Below, one piece after another: positions 52,607 to 60,809 of a DNA stretch of 64,000 nucleotides (position 1 is the first letter of the stretch; every line of letters begins with the position of its first letter). Source of the DNA: Bacteroides intestinalis (GTDB taxonomy: Bacteria > Bacteroidota > Bacteroidia > Bacteroidales > Bacteroidaceae); NCBI RefSeq assembly GCF_902364365.1, contig NZ_CABJDN010000005.1, forward strand, positions 310,001 through 374,000. Reading direction: 5' to 3'. The position numbers and the translations under genes were made by a program. Below the pieces are notes generated by a model. That model did no database searches, was not told the DNA's origin, and was given only the letters and a program-made list of their open reading frames with translations.

Positions 52607-53053
52607 TCATAAATATTGTTCATTATACTCTACTCCATATTCTTTTAAAAATATCTTTAACTCGTCTTCAAAAGATATCTTTTTATGATGTTCTTCCTGT
52701 CCACCGATATATCGGGTTACAACATCCACTTTAGACTGACTAACTGAAAAAGCTCCATAACCTTCTTGCCACGCAAACCATTGATAGTAAATTCCTTTAC
52801 CTTTAATCCACTTAGAAGAACTTTTCTTTATTTCCTCAACCATTTTAGTTAGAGCTATATTCTTATTTAAAACACAAAGAACATGTATATGATTAGTTAT
52901 TCCACCTACAATAATTGAAGGACAATCGACGTTCTTTAAAATACCGGATATATATGAGAACATCTCTGGTAAATCTTCTTTTCGAATACTATCCTTACGG
53001 TATTTTGTACTAAAAGTCAAATGAATATAATTCTTAGATAATGATTGTGGCAT
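52607..53053 (-). CDS. REP-associated tyrosine transposase (IS200-like, RAYT)
   Basis: 148 residues of the Y1 transposase family. The HUH metal-binding motif is in GGITNHIHVLCVL (His-Ile-His), the catalytic Tyr in VVTRYIGGQEEHH, and the family start is YIHLTFSTKYRKDSI. It is complete. REP palindromes lie directly on both sides, the hallmark of REP/RAYT units. RAYTs are usually single-copy and act on REPs instead of moving as an IS. The insertion separates aguA from aguB. Confidence 0.92.
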   Translation of the reverse strand: MPQSLSKNYIHLTFSTKYRKDSIRKEDLPEMFSYISGILKNVDCPSIIVGGITNHIHVLCVLNKNIALTKMVEEIKKSSSKWIKGKGIYYQWFAWQEGYGAFSVSQSKVDVVTRYIGGQEEHHKKISFEDELKIFLKEYGVEYNEQYL

Positions 53054-53061
53054 GTTTATTT

Positions 53062-53143
53062 CGCCCTTTCAGGGCTTAAGTTAGCGATTCATTTACTACG
53101 TAGGGCGTTGCCCTACGCCATATAATTTTAGCCTTTCAGGCTA
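53062..53143. repeat. REP palindrome cluster 4
   Basis: CGCCCTTTCAGGGCT (53062), ACGTAGGGCGTTGCCCTACG (53098) and TAGCCTTTCAGGCTA (53129). The last palindrome overlaps the end of aguA, supplying its stop codon and last two codons. Confidence 0.85.
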
Positions 53144-54179
53144 TAATTCCCACTGGATATTGCATCGTCACGCAATGCAACGAGCCATGTTGCTTTATCA
53201 ATGCACAGCAATCCACGCCCACTATCTCGTGATGAGGGAAAGCTGCTTGAAGCACTTCTTTAGCACGTTGGTCATTCTCCGGCTGACGATAAGTAGGATA
53301 AAGCACCGCATCATTCATTATCAAGAAATTGGCATACGTTGCGGGGAGACGTTCACCCTCTTCCTCAATCTTGTCCACCATAGGCAATGCCAACAGGCGG
53401 TAGGGGTTTCCATTCAAAGTACGGAAGGTTTTCAGTTGCTCTTCCATTTGATGGAGAGCTTCGTAATGTTCATCCTGCGTATCGGTGCATTGCACATAGG
53501 CAATAGTATCCGGTGAGCAAAGACGAGCGAGCGTATCGACATGACTATCTGTATCATCTCCTGCCAAATACCCATGATCGAGCCAAAGTACCTGTTTCAG
53601 ATGAAATACAGAACAGAGATATTCTTCGATTTCATCGCGGCTCATCTGTCCGTTACGATTGGGAGAAAGCAGGCACTCGGACGTGGTGAGCAATGTTCCC
53701 ACCCCGTCACTCTCAATGGAACCACCTTCCAGGACAAACCCCAGACGATTAACATACCGCCCATTCAGGAAACCGGCTTCCACAGCCTGACGGGTAATCA
53801 GATTGTCTTTATCCGAAGCGAATTTCAGCCCCCAGCCATTGAACATGAAATCAAGAAGCGAAGCGCCTTCTGAATCCAACATGGTAATTGCACCATGATC
53901 ACGCGCCCAGGTATCATTCGTTTCACACTCCATGAAACGGACATTCTGCATATTGACGGTAGCTGAAATCTGCTTTTTGACCTCCTCCGGTTCGGGAGTT
54001 ACAATCAGAAGCAATTCCCGTTGGGCTATTTCGCGTGCGATAGCGGCAAAGCAGGTTTGTACTTCCGTAAGCATATGTGCCCAGTCAGTTCCGGCATGGG
54101 GCCAAGTCAGCTGTATTCCGCTTTGCGGCGCCCATTCGGCAGGTAAAACAGTATTGAACGTATCACTCATATTTATCAT
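53136..54179 (-). CDS. aguA: Agmatine deiminase
   Basis: 347 residues, guanidino-group-modifying superfamily. LPAEWAPQSGIQLTWPHAGTDW at the start, ARDHGAIT, FVLEGGSIESDGVGTLLTT, and the catalytic Cys in KQHGSLHCVTMQYP near the C-terminus are the family marks. Reaction: agmatine to N-carbamoylputrescine and ammonia. The ATG at 54179 overlaps the stop codon of the upstream gene (ATGA); an ATG three codons later (54170) is also possible. The last residues (IIA) and stop codon come from a REP palindrome. Confidence 0.95.
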   Translation of the reverse strand: MINMSDTFNTVLPAEWAPQSGIQLTWPHAGTDWAHMLTEVQTCFAAIAREIAQRELLLIVTPEPEEVKKQISATVNMQNVRFMECETNDTWARDHGAITMLDSEGASLLDFMFNGWGLKFASDKDNLITRQAVEAGFLNGRYVNRLGFVLEGGSIESDGVGTLLTTSECLLSPNRNGQMSRDEIEEYLCSVFHLKQVLWLDHGYLAGDDTDSHVDTLARLCSPDTIAYVQCTDTQDEHYEALHQMEEQLKTFRTLNGNPYRLLALPMVDKIEEEGERLPATYANFLIMNDAVLYPTYRQPENDQRAKEVLQAAFPHHEIVGVDCCALIKQHGSLHCVTMQYPVGIIA

Positions 54180-54718
54180 TCTTTCTTTTCTTCTTTCGGC
54201 TTGCGGTCAAAGAACGGATTCTTGGTCGAAGCACTGACCGGAATAGCATACACAGATCTGCATCCCGGCAACCACTCCAATTGCTGCGCAGCAAGTCCGG
54301 CAGAGAACATCACACGGGTATCCACACGCAAATCGGCCGCCGTGGCGCAAGCCGAACCGATAGCTATACCTACATCAACCGAATTCACGGCACAAGGCAC
54401 ACCTTCAGGGCGTCCCGCACAAGTGGGATAACCACAATGGCCGCAGTTCAATCCTTGCGCCTGCTCGCGCGTACCTATTATAATTACACATTCAGCCTGC
54501 AAAATGTTGGCGGCATCCCGCAAAAAGAACTTCATTCCGTGTTCTTCTACCATGGCAACCATCTTGTCCGACAATACTTTTAAATCATCTCCGGTGACCA
54601 TAGCTATTTCAATTATATCTACACCTTTTCCCTTCGGAGCAGTACGGGCAGCAGTCATCATCTGCCTTGCCACGTCCAACACATGTTCGTGGCGGCTTGC
54701 ACGTTCGTTCTGTATCAT
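54176..54718 (-). CDS. DUF2148 ferredoxin-like protein
   Basis: 180 residues from the ATG at 54718; the longer frame upstream includes the promoter box and is rejected. LNCGHCGYPTCAGRPEGVPCAVN contains four Cys in a pattern (CxxCxxxxC...C) that could bind an iron-sulfur cluster, and VDVGIAIGSACATAADLRVDTRVMFSAG is the conserved DUF2148 core. The function is unknown. Its stop overlaps the aguA start by ATGA, so it is cotranslated with agmatine deiminase, a link of unclear meaning. Confidence 0.85.
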   Translation of the reverse strand: MIQNERASRHEHVLDVARQMMTAARTAPKGKGVDIIEIAMVTGDDLKVLSDKMVAMVEEHGMKFFLRDAANILQAECVIIIGTREQAQGLNCGHCGYPTCAGRPEGVPCAVNSVDVGIAIGSACATAADLRVDTRVMFSAGLAAQQLEWLPGCRSVYAIPVSASTKNPFFDRKPKEEKKE

Positions 54719-54746
54719 AATTCTCACTTTTATTAAAAACTGATAG

Positions 54747-54754
54747 CAAAGATA
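54747..54754 (-). promoter_or_regulatory. -7 promoter element (TATCTTTG) of the DUF2148-aguA operon
   Basis: Minus-strand TATCTTTG, a perfect TAnnTTTG match, 29 bases before the ATG. Confidence 0.65.
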
Positions 54755-54873
54755 ATGCAAATTGAGTGCAGAACTTTCATGCTTGCATGAAAAAGTTATG
54801 CCGAAATGCAGCTTATCTTATTTAAAGATACTGATTTCAGCCAATAATCCGCCATTTTCTCAGAATTCCTTTC

Positions 54874-54881
54874 TATATTTG
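54874..54881 (+). promoter_or_regulatory. -7 promoter element (TATATTTG), start codon at the expected +1
   Basis: TATATTTG ends 7 bases before the ATG at 54889. The transcript start should fall within a base or two of the start codon, so the message may be leaderless. Confidence 0.6.
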
Positions 54882-54888
54882 CTTTCAA

Positions 54889-55524
54889 ATGGAGACCAGG
54901 ACTATACTTCAAATAGACAACGCATGCATCGCTTTCGGAGCAGATACACTTTTTTCCGGTTTTTGCTTACAACTGCACGAAGGGGAAATCGCCTGCATTT
55001 CCGGACAATCGGGGCGGGGAAAAACCTCCTTGCTGAATGCAGTTTTAGGATTTGTACCCCTCAAAGCAGGGAGCATCACCGTCAACGGCATTTTACTGGA
55101 AAAAGGAACTATCGACCAAATTCGCAGACAAGTGGCATGGATACCGCAAGAACTGGCGCTTCCATCGGAATGGGTAAAGGAAATGGTACAGCTCCCTTTT
55201 AATCTGAAAGCTAACCGGAACACCCCCTTTTCACTGGACAAACTATTTGCCTGCTTCGATGAATTGGGGCTGGAAGAGGAATTGTACGATAAACGTGTAA
55301 ATGAAATCTCCGGAGGACAACGACAACGTATCATGATTGCCGTAGCCACCCTGATGCAAAAGCCGCTACTGATTGTGGATGAACCGACTTCCGCACTGGA
55401 TTCGGACTCTACGGATAAAGTACTTGCTTTCTTCCGGAAACGAATGAGGGAGGGAAGTGCCATTCTCGCCGTCTCTCATGACCAGGGATTTGCGCAAGGA
55501 TGCAACCAGATGATAACACTATAA
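54889..55524 (+). CDS. ABC transporter ATPase (FetA/YbbL-like)
   Basis: 211 residues with Walker A GQSGRGKTS, signature SGGQRQRIMIAVA, Walker B LLIVDEPTSALD and switch His in VSHDQGF. The short ATPase paired with a UPF0014 permease matches the FetAB (YbbLM) pair, described in E. coli as an iron exporter under oxidative stress. No in-frame ATG follows soon, and homology begins at ILQIDNACIAFGADTLF, so the ATG at 54889 is sound. It lies 16 bases before the permease gene. Confidence 0.88.
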   Translation: METRTILQIDNACIAFGADTLFSGFCLQLHEGEIACISGQSGRGKTSLLNAVLGFVPLKAGSITVNGILLEKGTIDQIRRQVAWIPQELALPSEWVKEMVQLPFNLKANRNTPFSLDKLFACFDELGLEEELYDKRVNEISGGQRQRIMIAVATLMQKPLLIVDEPTSALDSDSTDKVLAFFRKRMREGSAILAVSHDQGFAQGCNQMITL

Positions 55525-55540
55525 CTAAGAGATTAATAAA

Positions 55541-56350
55541 GTGGGAACTATCGACATATCATATACCAGTTTAGCCATCGGATTACTGCTGTTGCTTATT
55601 CCGCTGTTCTACTTGTGGAAGTTCAGGACAGGACTATTGTGGGTTACCGTGATTGGTATCGCACGGATGATTGTACAACTTTTCTTTATCGGTATCTACC
55701 TGAAATACTTGTTTCTGTGGAATAACCCATGGATCAACTTTCTGTGGGTGATTATTATGATATTCGTCGCTGCACAAACCGCCCTGGCACGCACCCAACT
55801 GAAACGGAAAATACTGTTTATTCCTATTTCCATCGGTTTTTTATTCAGTGTCGTCTGCATCGGTATGTACTTTATTGCCATTGTATTACGGCTGGAAAAT
55901 GTGTTCAGTGCCCAATATTTTATTCCGATATTCGGTATCCTGATGGGAAACATGTTATCCAGCAATGTTGTTGCGCTGAATGCCTATTACAGCGGATTGA
56001 AACGGGAACAGCAATTGTATCGCTATCTGCTTGGCAATGGCGCCACAAGGGCAGAAGCACAGGCGCCTTTTATCAAACAGGCTATCATTAAGTCTTTTAG
56101 TCCATTGATTGCCAATATTGCCGTTATGGGCCTGGTAGCACTGCCCGGCACAATGATCGGACAAATCCTGGGAGGTAGTAGCCCGAATGTTGCCATCAAA
56201 TATCAGATGATGATTATGGTGATAACTTTCACGGCATCCATGCTTTCGCTGATGATTACCATCTCGCTGGCATCGCGTAAGTCATTCGATGCCAACGGAA
56301 AATTGTTGGAAATTATGGTAGAGAAAAAGGAAAAGAAGAAAAAACGTTAA
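55541..56350 (+). CDS. UPF0014-family permease (FetB/YbbM-like)
   Basis: 269 residues from a GTG start, with about seven membrane helices (LAIGLLLLLIPLFYLW, WITV-like segments and the final MIMVITFTASMLSLMITISLASR). GILMGNMLSSNVVALNAYYSGLKREQ and GATRAEAQAPFIKQAIIKSFSPL are the UPF0014 signatures. It partners the ATPase just upstream. The end overlaps the convergent DUF4891 gene by 4 bases. Confidence 0.88.
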   Translation: MGTIDISYTSLAIGLLLLLIPLFYLWKFRTGLLWVTVIGIARMIVQLFFIGIYLKYLFLWNNPWINFLWVIIMIFVAAQTALARTQLKRKILFIPISIGFLFSVVCIGMYFIAIVLRLENVFSAQYFIPIFGILMGNMLSSNVVALNAYYSGLKREQQLYRYLLGNGATRAEAQAPFIKQAIIKSFSPLIANIAVMGLVALPGTMIGQILGGSSPNVAIKYQMMIMVITFTASMLSLMITISLASRKSFDANGKLLEIMVEKKEKKKKR

Positions 56351-56754
56351 TCTTTCATTTTGGATGGAGTGTAACGAAGCTGTACATACTGTATACCCGG
56401 CTTAATGTAAGCACTATCCATCAGTACTTTCTTTACTTTGAACGTCTCAAGACACCAGTTGATATGTCTTTCTACAGATTTTGTCTGCGACTTCACATAA
56501 GAAAGCACCTCAACACTTCCTACCGTATCTATTTCAACTTGAGCCTTTAAGGTACGTATAGGAACCGGTTTTCCAGACATATAACTGGGTAGTTTCTTAT
56601 TTTTATCTATCCAGAAGATCGCCGTAGCTTTCGGAGTAGTATCCACAAATTCCTCTTGTGCATCCTCTTCACCGCCATCCTGGGCTTTGGATGAGGGTTG
56701 GCACGAGAAAAGAATGCATAATAAAGCAAAAAACGAGAAAAGTAATGCTTTCAT
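56347..56754 (-). CDS. DUF4891-type lipoprotein
   Basis: 135 residues. The signal MKALLFSFFALLCILFSCQP has lipobox LFSC, with Cys18 as the lipidation site, followed by an acidic linker (DGGEEDAQEEFVD). The globular part (IRTLKAQVEIDTVGSVEVLSYVKSQTKSVERHINWCLETFKVKKVLMDSAYIKPGIQYVQLRYTP) has the TonB-C-like layout of DUF4891. The function is unknown. Confidence 0.75.
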   Translation of the reverse strand: MKALLFSFFALLCILFSCQPSSKAQDGGEEDAQEEFVDTTPKATAIFWIDKNKKLPSYMSGKPVPIRTLKAQVEIDTVGSVEVLSYVKSQTKSVERHINWCLETFKVKKVLMDSAYIKPGIQYVQLRYTPSKMKD

Positions 56755-56830
56755 GGTATAGAGTTTTACAATTATCTGAACAAATATATAAAAAAAGAGT
56801 AAAACAAACAGTTATTCAGTGCATTTTTAC

Positions 56831-56838
56831 TATATTTG
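56831..56838 (+). promoter_or_regulatory. -7 promoter element (TATATTTG) of the Nif3-family gene
   Basis: TATATTTG, a perfect TAnnTTTG match, 24 bases before the ATG at 56862. It rules out the much longer open frame that starts at 56658. Confidence 0.65.
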
Positions 56839-56861
56839 CACCGAAATTTTCTATTCACATA

Positions 56862-57956
56862 ATGAGAATTAAGGAGATAGTAAGCGCCCTTGAACGGTTC
56901 GCGCCTCTGCCATTGCAAGACGGATTTGATAATGCCGGCCTGCAAATCGGATTGACAGAAGCGGAAGCAACAGGGGCTTTGTTGTGTCTTGACGTCACTG
57001 AAGCCGTGCTGGACGAGGCGATTGCATTAGGGTACAATCTTGTCATATCCCATCATCCGCTGATATTCAAAGGGTATAAATCCATCACGGGCAGGGACTA
57101 TGTAGAGCGTTGTATCATGAAAGCGATCAAGAATGATATCGTGATCTACTCAGCACATACCAACCTGGACAATGCTCCGGGAGGTGTGAACTTCAAGATT
57201 GCCGAGAAAATAGGATTAAGTAATGTACGCGTGCTGGAAGCCAAAGAGAATGCTTTGGTAAAATTGGTGACTTTTGTACCCACAGCACAAGCGGAAGATG
57301 TTCGTAAAGCTTTGTTTACAGCCGGATGCGGTTGCATAGGAAACTACGACGCATGCAGTTACAATGTAGAAGGAGAGGGAACTTTCCGTGCTCAGGAGGG
57401 TAGCCACCCGTTCTGTGGAAGCATCGGAGAGTTGCATACGGAAAAGGAAGTGCGGATAGAAACCGTATTGCCTGCCTACAAGAAATCGGAAGTTATCAAA
57501 GCTCTACTGAGTGCCCATCCGTATGAGGAACCTGCATTCGACCTATATCCTTTGCAGAATAGCTGGACACAGGCTGGGGCAGGAGTTATCGGAGAACTGG
57601 AAACACCGGAAACGGAGTTGGAGTTCCTGAAACGCATCAAGAAGACCTTTGAAGTGGGCTGTCTGAAGCATAACAAGCTGACCGGACGTGAAATACAGAC
57701 CGTGGCACTGTGTGGAGGAGCCGGAGCATTCCTGATGCCGCTTGCCATACGCAACGGTGCAGACGTGTTCATCACCGGAGAAATCAAGTATCACGATTAC
57801 TTCGGACACGATACGGATATTCTGCTGGCAGAGATAGGACATTACGAAAGCGAACAATATACAAAAGAAATATTCTATACAATAATCCGGGAGTTGTTTC
57901 CTAACCTTGCGCTGCAACAGTGCAAAGTGAATACCAACCCCATAAAATATTTATAA
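56862..57956 (+). CDS. Nif3-like dinuclear metal-binding protein
   Basis: 364 residues from the ATG at 56862, where MRIKEIVSALERFAPLPLQDGFDNAGLQIG matches the family start. Metal ligands are in ISHHPLIFKGYK, YSAHTNLDNAPGGVN and, near the end, EIGHYESEQY. A central insertion domain (about 130-235, VKLVTFVPTAQAEDVRKALFTAGCG) resembles the PII/CutA-like insert of the long Nif3 form. The cellular role is not settled. It lies 5 bases before the zinc-ribbon gene, a common pairing. Confidence 0.9.
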   Translation: MRIKEIVSALERFAPLPLQDGFDNAGLQIGLTEAEATGALLCLDVTEAVLDEAIALGYNLVISHHPLIFKGYKSITGRDYVERCIMKAIKNDIVIYSAHTNLDNAPGGVNFKIAEKIGLSNVRVLEAKENALVKLVTFVPTAQAEDVRKALFTAGCGCIGNYDACSYNVEGEGTFRAQEGSHPFCGSIGELHTEKEVRIETVLPAYKKSEVIKALLSAHPYEEPAFDLYPLQNSWTQAGAGVIGELETPETELEFLKRIKKTFEVGCLKHNKLTGREIQTVALCGGAGAFLMPLAIRNGADVFITGEIKYHDYFGHDTDILLAEIGHYESEQYTKEIFYTIIRELFPNLALQQCKVNTNPIKYL

Positions 57957-57961
57957 GTAAA

Positions 57962-58780
57962 ATGGCTAAAGAAGCAAAAAAAGATCCTCAGGAATTGACC
58001 GTGGAGCAGAAGTTAAAAGCCCTGTTCCAGTTGCAGACTATGTTGTCTAAGATTGATGAAATCAAGACTTTAAGAGGTGAACTTCCGCTGGAAGTACAGG
58101 ACTTGGAAGATGAAATCGCCGGTCTGAGCACTCGTATCGACAGAATTAAGGCAGAAGTAGCCGAATTGAAATCCGCCATCGCTACCAAGAAAGTGGAGAT
58201 TGAAACTTCAAAAGCTTCTATCGCAAAATACAAGGAACAACAGGAGAATGTACGCAACAACCGTGAGTACGACTTCCTGAGCAAAGAAATCGAATTCCAG
58301 ACTCTGGAAATGGAGCTTTGTGATAAGAGAATCAAAGAGTTCGCTGCACAGGAACAGGAGAAATCTGCTGAAGTTGCAAAGAGCACAGAAGCGTTGGATG
58401 AAAGACAGAAAGACTTGGACGTTAAGAAGAACGAACTGGACGAAATCATCTCTGAAACCAAGCAGGAAGAAGAAAAGCTGAGAGACAAAGCCAAAGAACT
58501 TGAAACCAAGATCGAACCGCGTTTGCTCCAGTCTTTCAAGCGTATCCGTAAGAACTCTCGCAACGGATTGGGTATCGTATATGTACAACGTGACGCTTGT
58601 GGTGGTTGCTTCAACAAAATCCCGCCCCAGAGACAACTGGATATCCGTTCTCGTAAGAAAATCATCGTTTGCGAATATTGCGGACGTATCATGATTGACC
58701 CGGAATTGGCTGGTATAACCATCGAACACAAGGAAGAGGTAAAGGAAAAGCCAACAAGAAGAAAAAAGACTGCGGAATAA
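57962..58780 (+). CDS. Coiled-coil protein with C4-type zinc ribbon
   Basis: 272 residues from the ATG at 57962, 5 bases after the Nif3-family stop. Residues about 30-185 form a long antiparallel coiled coil with E/K-rich heptads, as in the CT398/DUF164 family. The C-terminus has the zinc ribbon CGGCFNKIPPQRQLDI then CEYCGRI (two CxxC pairs). A basic tail (KEKPTRRKKTAE) ends it. Its role is uncertain; relatives are thought to act in protein or nucleic-acid binding. Confidence 0.88.
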   Translation: MAKEAKKDPQELTVEQKLKALFQLQTMLSKIDEIKTLRGELPLEVQDLEDEIAGLSTRIDRIKAEVAELKSAIATKKVEIETSKASIAKYKEQQENVRNNREYDFLSKEIEFQTLEMELCDKRIKEFAAQEQEKSAEVAKSTEALDERQKDLDVKKNELDEIISETKQEEEKLRDKAKELETKIEPRLLQSFKRIRKNSRNGLGIVYVQRDACGGCFNKIPPQRQLDIRSRKKIIVCEYCGRIMIDPELAGITIEHKEEVKEKPTRRKKTAE

Positions 58781-58787
58781 TATTCAG

Positions 58788-58862
58788 CGGTATATATAGG
58801 AAAAGACGCCCCTGCAAGCAACATTCTATTGCTTGCAGGGGCGTCTTTTCCTATATACACCG
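58788..58862 (+). terminator. Very long terminator hairpin
   Basis: About 34 bp of near-perfect stem, with arms reading TAGGAAAAGACGCCCCTGCA and TGCAGGGGCGTCTTTTCCTA at their core and one mismatch near the base, around a 7-base loop. It starts 8 bases after the zinc-ribbon gene stop. Confidence 0.85.
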
Positions 58863-58993
58863 CCGAAGTCGTTGAATTAAACTCATGATTGTAGGGGCCT
58901 GGACTATCTCTTACTTCACCTTATAAGTGCACAGTCGTTTCCTCTCATGAAAATTCTGTTTACCCCAAATGATAGCTTTGTTAACCCCACACA

Positions 58994-59125
58994 ATAACTC
59001 CATTTACATACTGCGGTAAAGGTCGTTACATGCTAAAGTAAAAGCCGTTACAATAAGGGGTAAAGGTCGTTACATACAGCAGTAAATGCTTTTACATCTT
59101 GCAGTAAACCTCCGGTAAATGCAGT
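58994..59125. repeat. Array of six 22-bp units (GTAA-N6-TTAC core), copy 2
   Basis: Units begin at 58994, 59016, 59038, 59060, 59082 and 59104. Unit 1 (ATAACTCCATTTAC) is identical to unit 1 of the array at 23809. Units 2-5 have GTAAA, about five bases, then TTAC. Nothing else recognisable is seen in 58863-59309 except the hairpin just before the efflux operon. Confidence 0.8.
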
Positions 59126-59267
59126 TGATTGATTATCAGAAAGCTAACAAAAGGACATTAGCACTCTTTAATTCATTTCTTCAATTATAGATCACCCACA
59201 CCAACCCACATCCATCTGTCAGAACTCCATTATACCTCCCTAATCTTCTCTAAACAAATAGAGCTCC

Positions 59268-59303
59268 AGGTTGTTATGAACCCTGTATCACAAAAAACAA
59301 CCT
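59268..59303. repeat. Inverted repeat in the efflux operon leader
   Basis: AGGTTGTT (59268-59275) and AACAACCT (59296-59303) form an 8-bp inverted repeat with a 20-base loop, 6 bases before the first ATG of the RND operon. It could be an RNA hairpin or an operator. Confidence 0.45.
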
Positions 59304-59309
59304 AAACCT

Positions 59310-60782
59310 ATGAAGATTAAAGCTTGGGGCAGCGTGCTGCTCTTATCGTGCCTATGTTCTGCCGTCACGGCACAGAATGGCAACCGTTATCTGGAAAAAC
59401 CGTTGCCCCGAGGCTGGGGGAATACGGTAGTTCCGAACTCTAAAACGGTCCCTACTTCCGCAGGAACCGCTAATTCTACCACGGCATCCGCAGATGACAA
59501 CTTATTCAACGGACAGATATTACCGGTAGACGACCAGTGGTGGAAAGCATTCAATGACCCGGTGCTGGATTCGCTTATCAGCGTAGCATCCGGCGAAAAC
59601 TATTCCGTACTTGCCGCTATAGACCGCATGGAACAGGCACGTGCCAGCCTGCGAATGGAGCGCAGTAATTTTTTCCCTTCTATTTCTTTAAATGGTGGAT
59701 GGCTCCGCCAGCAAAGCAGTGGTAACACTACCGAATTGCCCCAATCCATCACACATTATTATGATGCATCACTCAATGCCAGTTGGGAACTGGATATATT
59801 CGGAAGCATCCGGCAACGGGTAAAGGCGCAACGGGAAACATTCCAAGCCAGCCGTGAAGAGTACATCTCTGTACAAGTGTCCCTATGCGCACAAGTCGCT
59901 TCTGCCTACATCAACCTGCGGGAACTACAACAGGAATTACAGGTGGTAATGCATAACTGCCGGACACAAGAGGAAGTGCTCAATATCACCGAAGTACGCT
60001 ACAACACGGGACTTGTATCAAAACTGGATGTAGCACAGGCTAAATCAGTGTATTTCAGCACTAAAGCATCTGTTCCGCAACTGGAATCCGGAATCAGCCA
60101 ATACATCAACTCGCTGGCTATTCTGCTGGGAACTTATCCGCAGGAAATACGCCCCACATTGGAAAGAATCGGGAAATTGCCCGACTACATGGAACCTGTT
60201 GGAGTAGGATTACCCGCCGATTTATTGCTCCGCCGTCCCGATGTGCGCCAAGCCGAAAGACTGGTTAATGCACAAGCCGCACTATTGGGAGCCAGCAAAA
60301 GCGACTGGCTGCCACAAGTATTCCTGAAAGGATCTGTAGGATATGCCGCCCGTGATCTGAAAGACCTGACCCGACGGAAAAGCATGACATTTGAAATTGC
60401 CCCGACCCTCAGTTGGACACTGTTCAGCGGAACAAAGCTGGTGAATGCTACCAAACAGGCACGTGCACAACTGGATGAAGCGGTGCATAACTTCAACGAA
60501 ACCGTGCTTACCGCTGTACAGGAAACGGATAATGCAATGAATAATTACCGGAATTCCATCAAGCAGATTGTCGCCCTCCGGGAAGTACGAAATCAGGGAC
60601 AAGAAACATTGAAACTCTCCCTGGAGCTTTATAAACAGGGACTTAGTCCTTTTCAGAATGTACTGGATGCACTCCGTTCGCTACTGACGTACGAAAACCA
60701 GTTGACGCAGGCGGAGGGTAGTTCACTACTGTATCTGGTGTCATTGTACCAGGCACTGGGAGGAGGATATAAAGAGAACTGA
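59310..60782 (+). CDS. RND efflux outer-membrane factor (OprM/NodT type)
   Basis: 490 residues. The signal region is MKIKAWGSVLLLSCLCSAVTAQ; the LLSC could be a lipobox, but cleavage after TAQ is as likely. Two OEP repeats follow, with the marks DDQWWKAFNDPVLDSLI, ASWELDIFGSIRQRVKAQRE, TGLVSKLDVAQAKS and GVGLPADLLLRRPDVRQAERL, all classic for NodT-type factors. It is the first gene of an RND operon; the adaptor starts 28 bases later. It is the usual exit duct for drugs or bile-like compounds. Confidence 0.93.
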   Translation: MKIKAWGSVLLLSCLCSAVTAQNGNRYLEKPLPRGWGNTVVPNSKTVPTSAGTANSTTASADDNLFNGQILPVDDQWWKAFNDPVLDSLISVASGENYSVLAAIDRMEQARASLRMERSNFFPSISLNGGWLRQQSSGNTTELPQSITHYYDASLNASWELDIFGSIRQRVKAQRETFQASREEYISVQVSLCAQVASAYINLRELQQELQVVMHNCRTQEEVLNITEVRYNTGLVSKLDVAQAKSVYFSTKASVPQLESGISQYINSLAILLGTYPQEIRPTLERIGKLPDYMEPVGVGLPADLLLRRPDVRQAERLVNAQAALLGASKSDWLPQVFLKGSVGYAARDLKDLTRRKSMTFEIAPTLSWTLFSGTKLVNATKQARAQLDEAVHNFNETVLTAVQETDNAMNNYRNSIKQIVALREVRNQGQETLKLSLELYKQGLSPFQNVLDALRSLLTYENQLTQAEGSSLLYLVSLYQALGGGYKEN

Positions 60783-60809
60783 GTAATAATTCCTAAACCA
60801 TAACCATAT

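Noticed and set aside
56658..56861. N-terminal extension of the Nif3-family gene
   Set aside because: The extension overlaps the divergent lipoprotein gene and the TATATTTG promoter box; family homology begins at the ATG at 56862.
57988..58860. 290-residue open frame on the minus strand
   Set aside because: Antisense to the coiled-coil zinc-ribbon gene; a serine- and leucine-rich product mirrors the E/K-rich coding strand, and it also runs through the terminator hairpin.
58788..58862. Miniature inverted-repeat transposon
   Set aside because: The single hairpin right after a stop codon, with a small loop and no target duplication, is better explained as a terminator.
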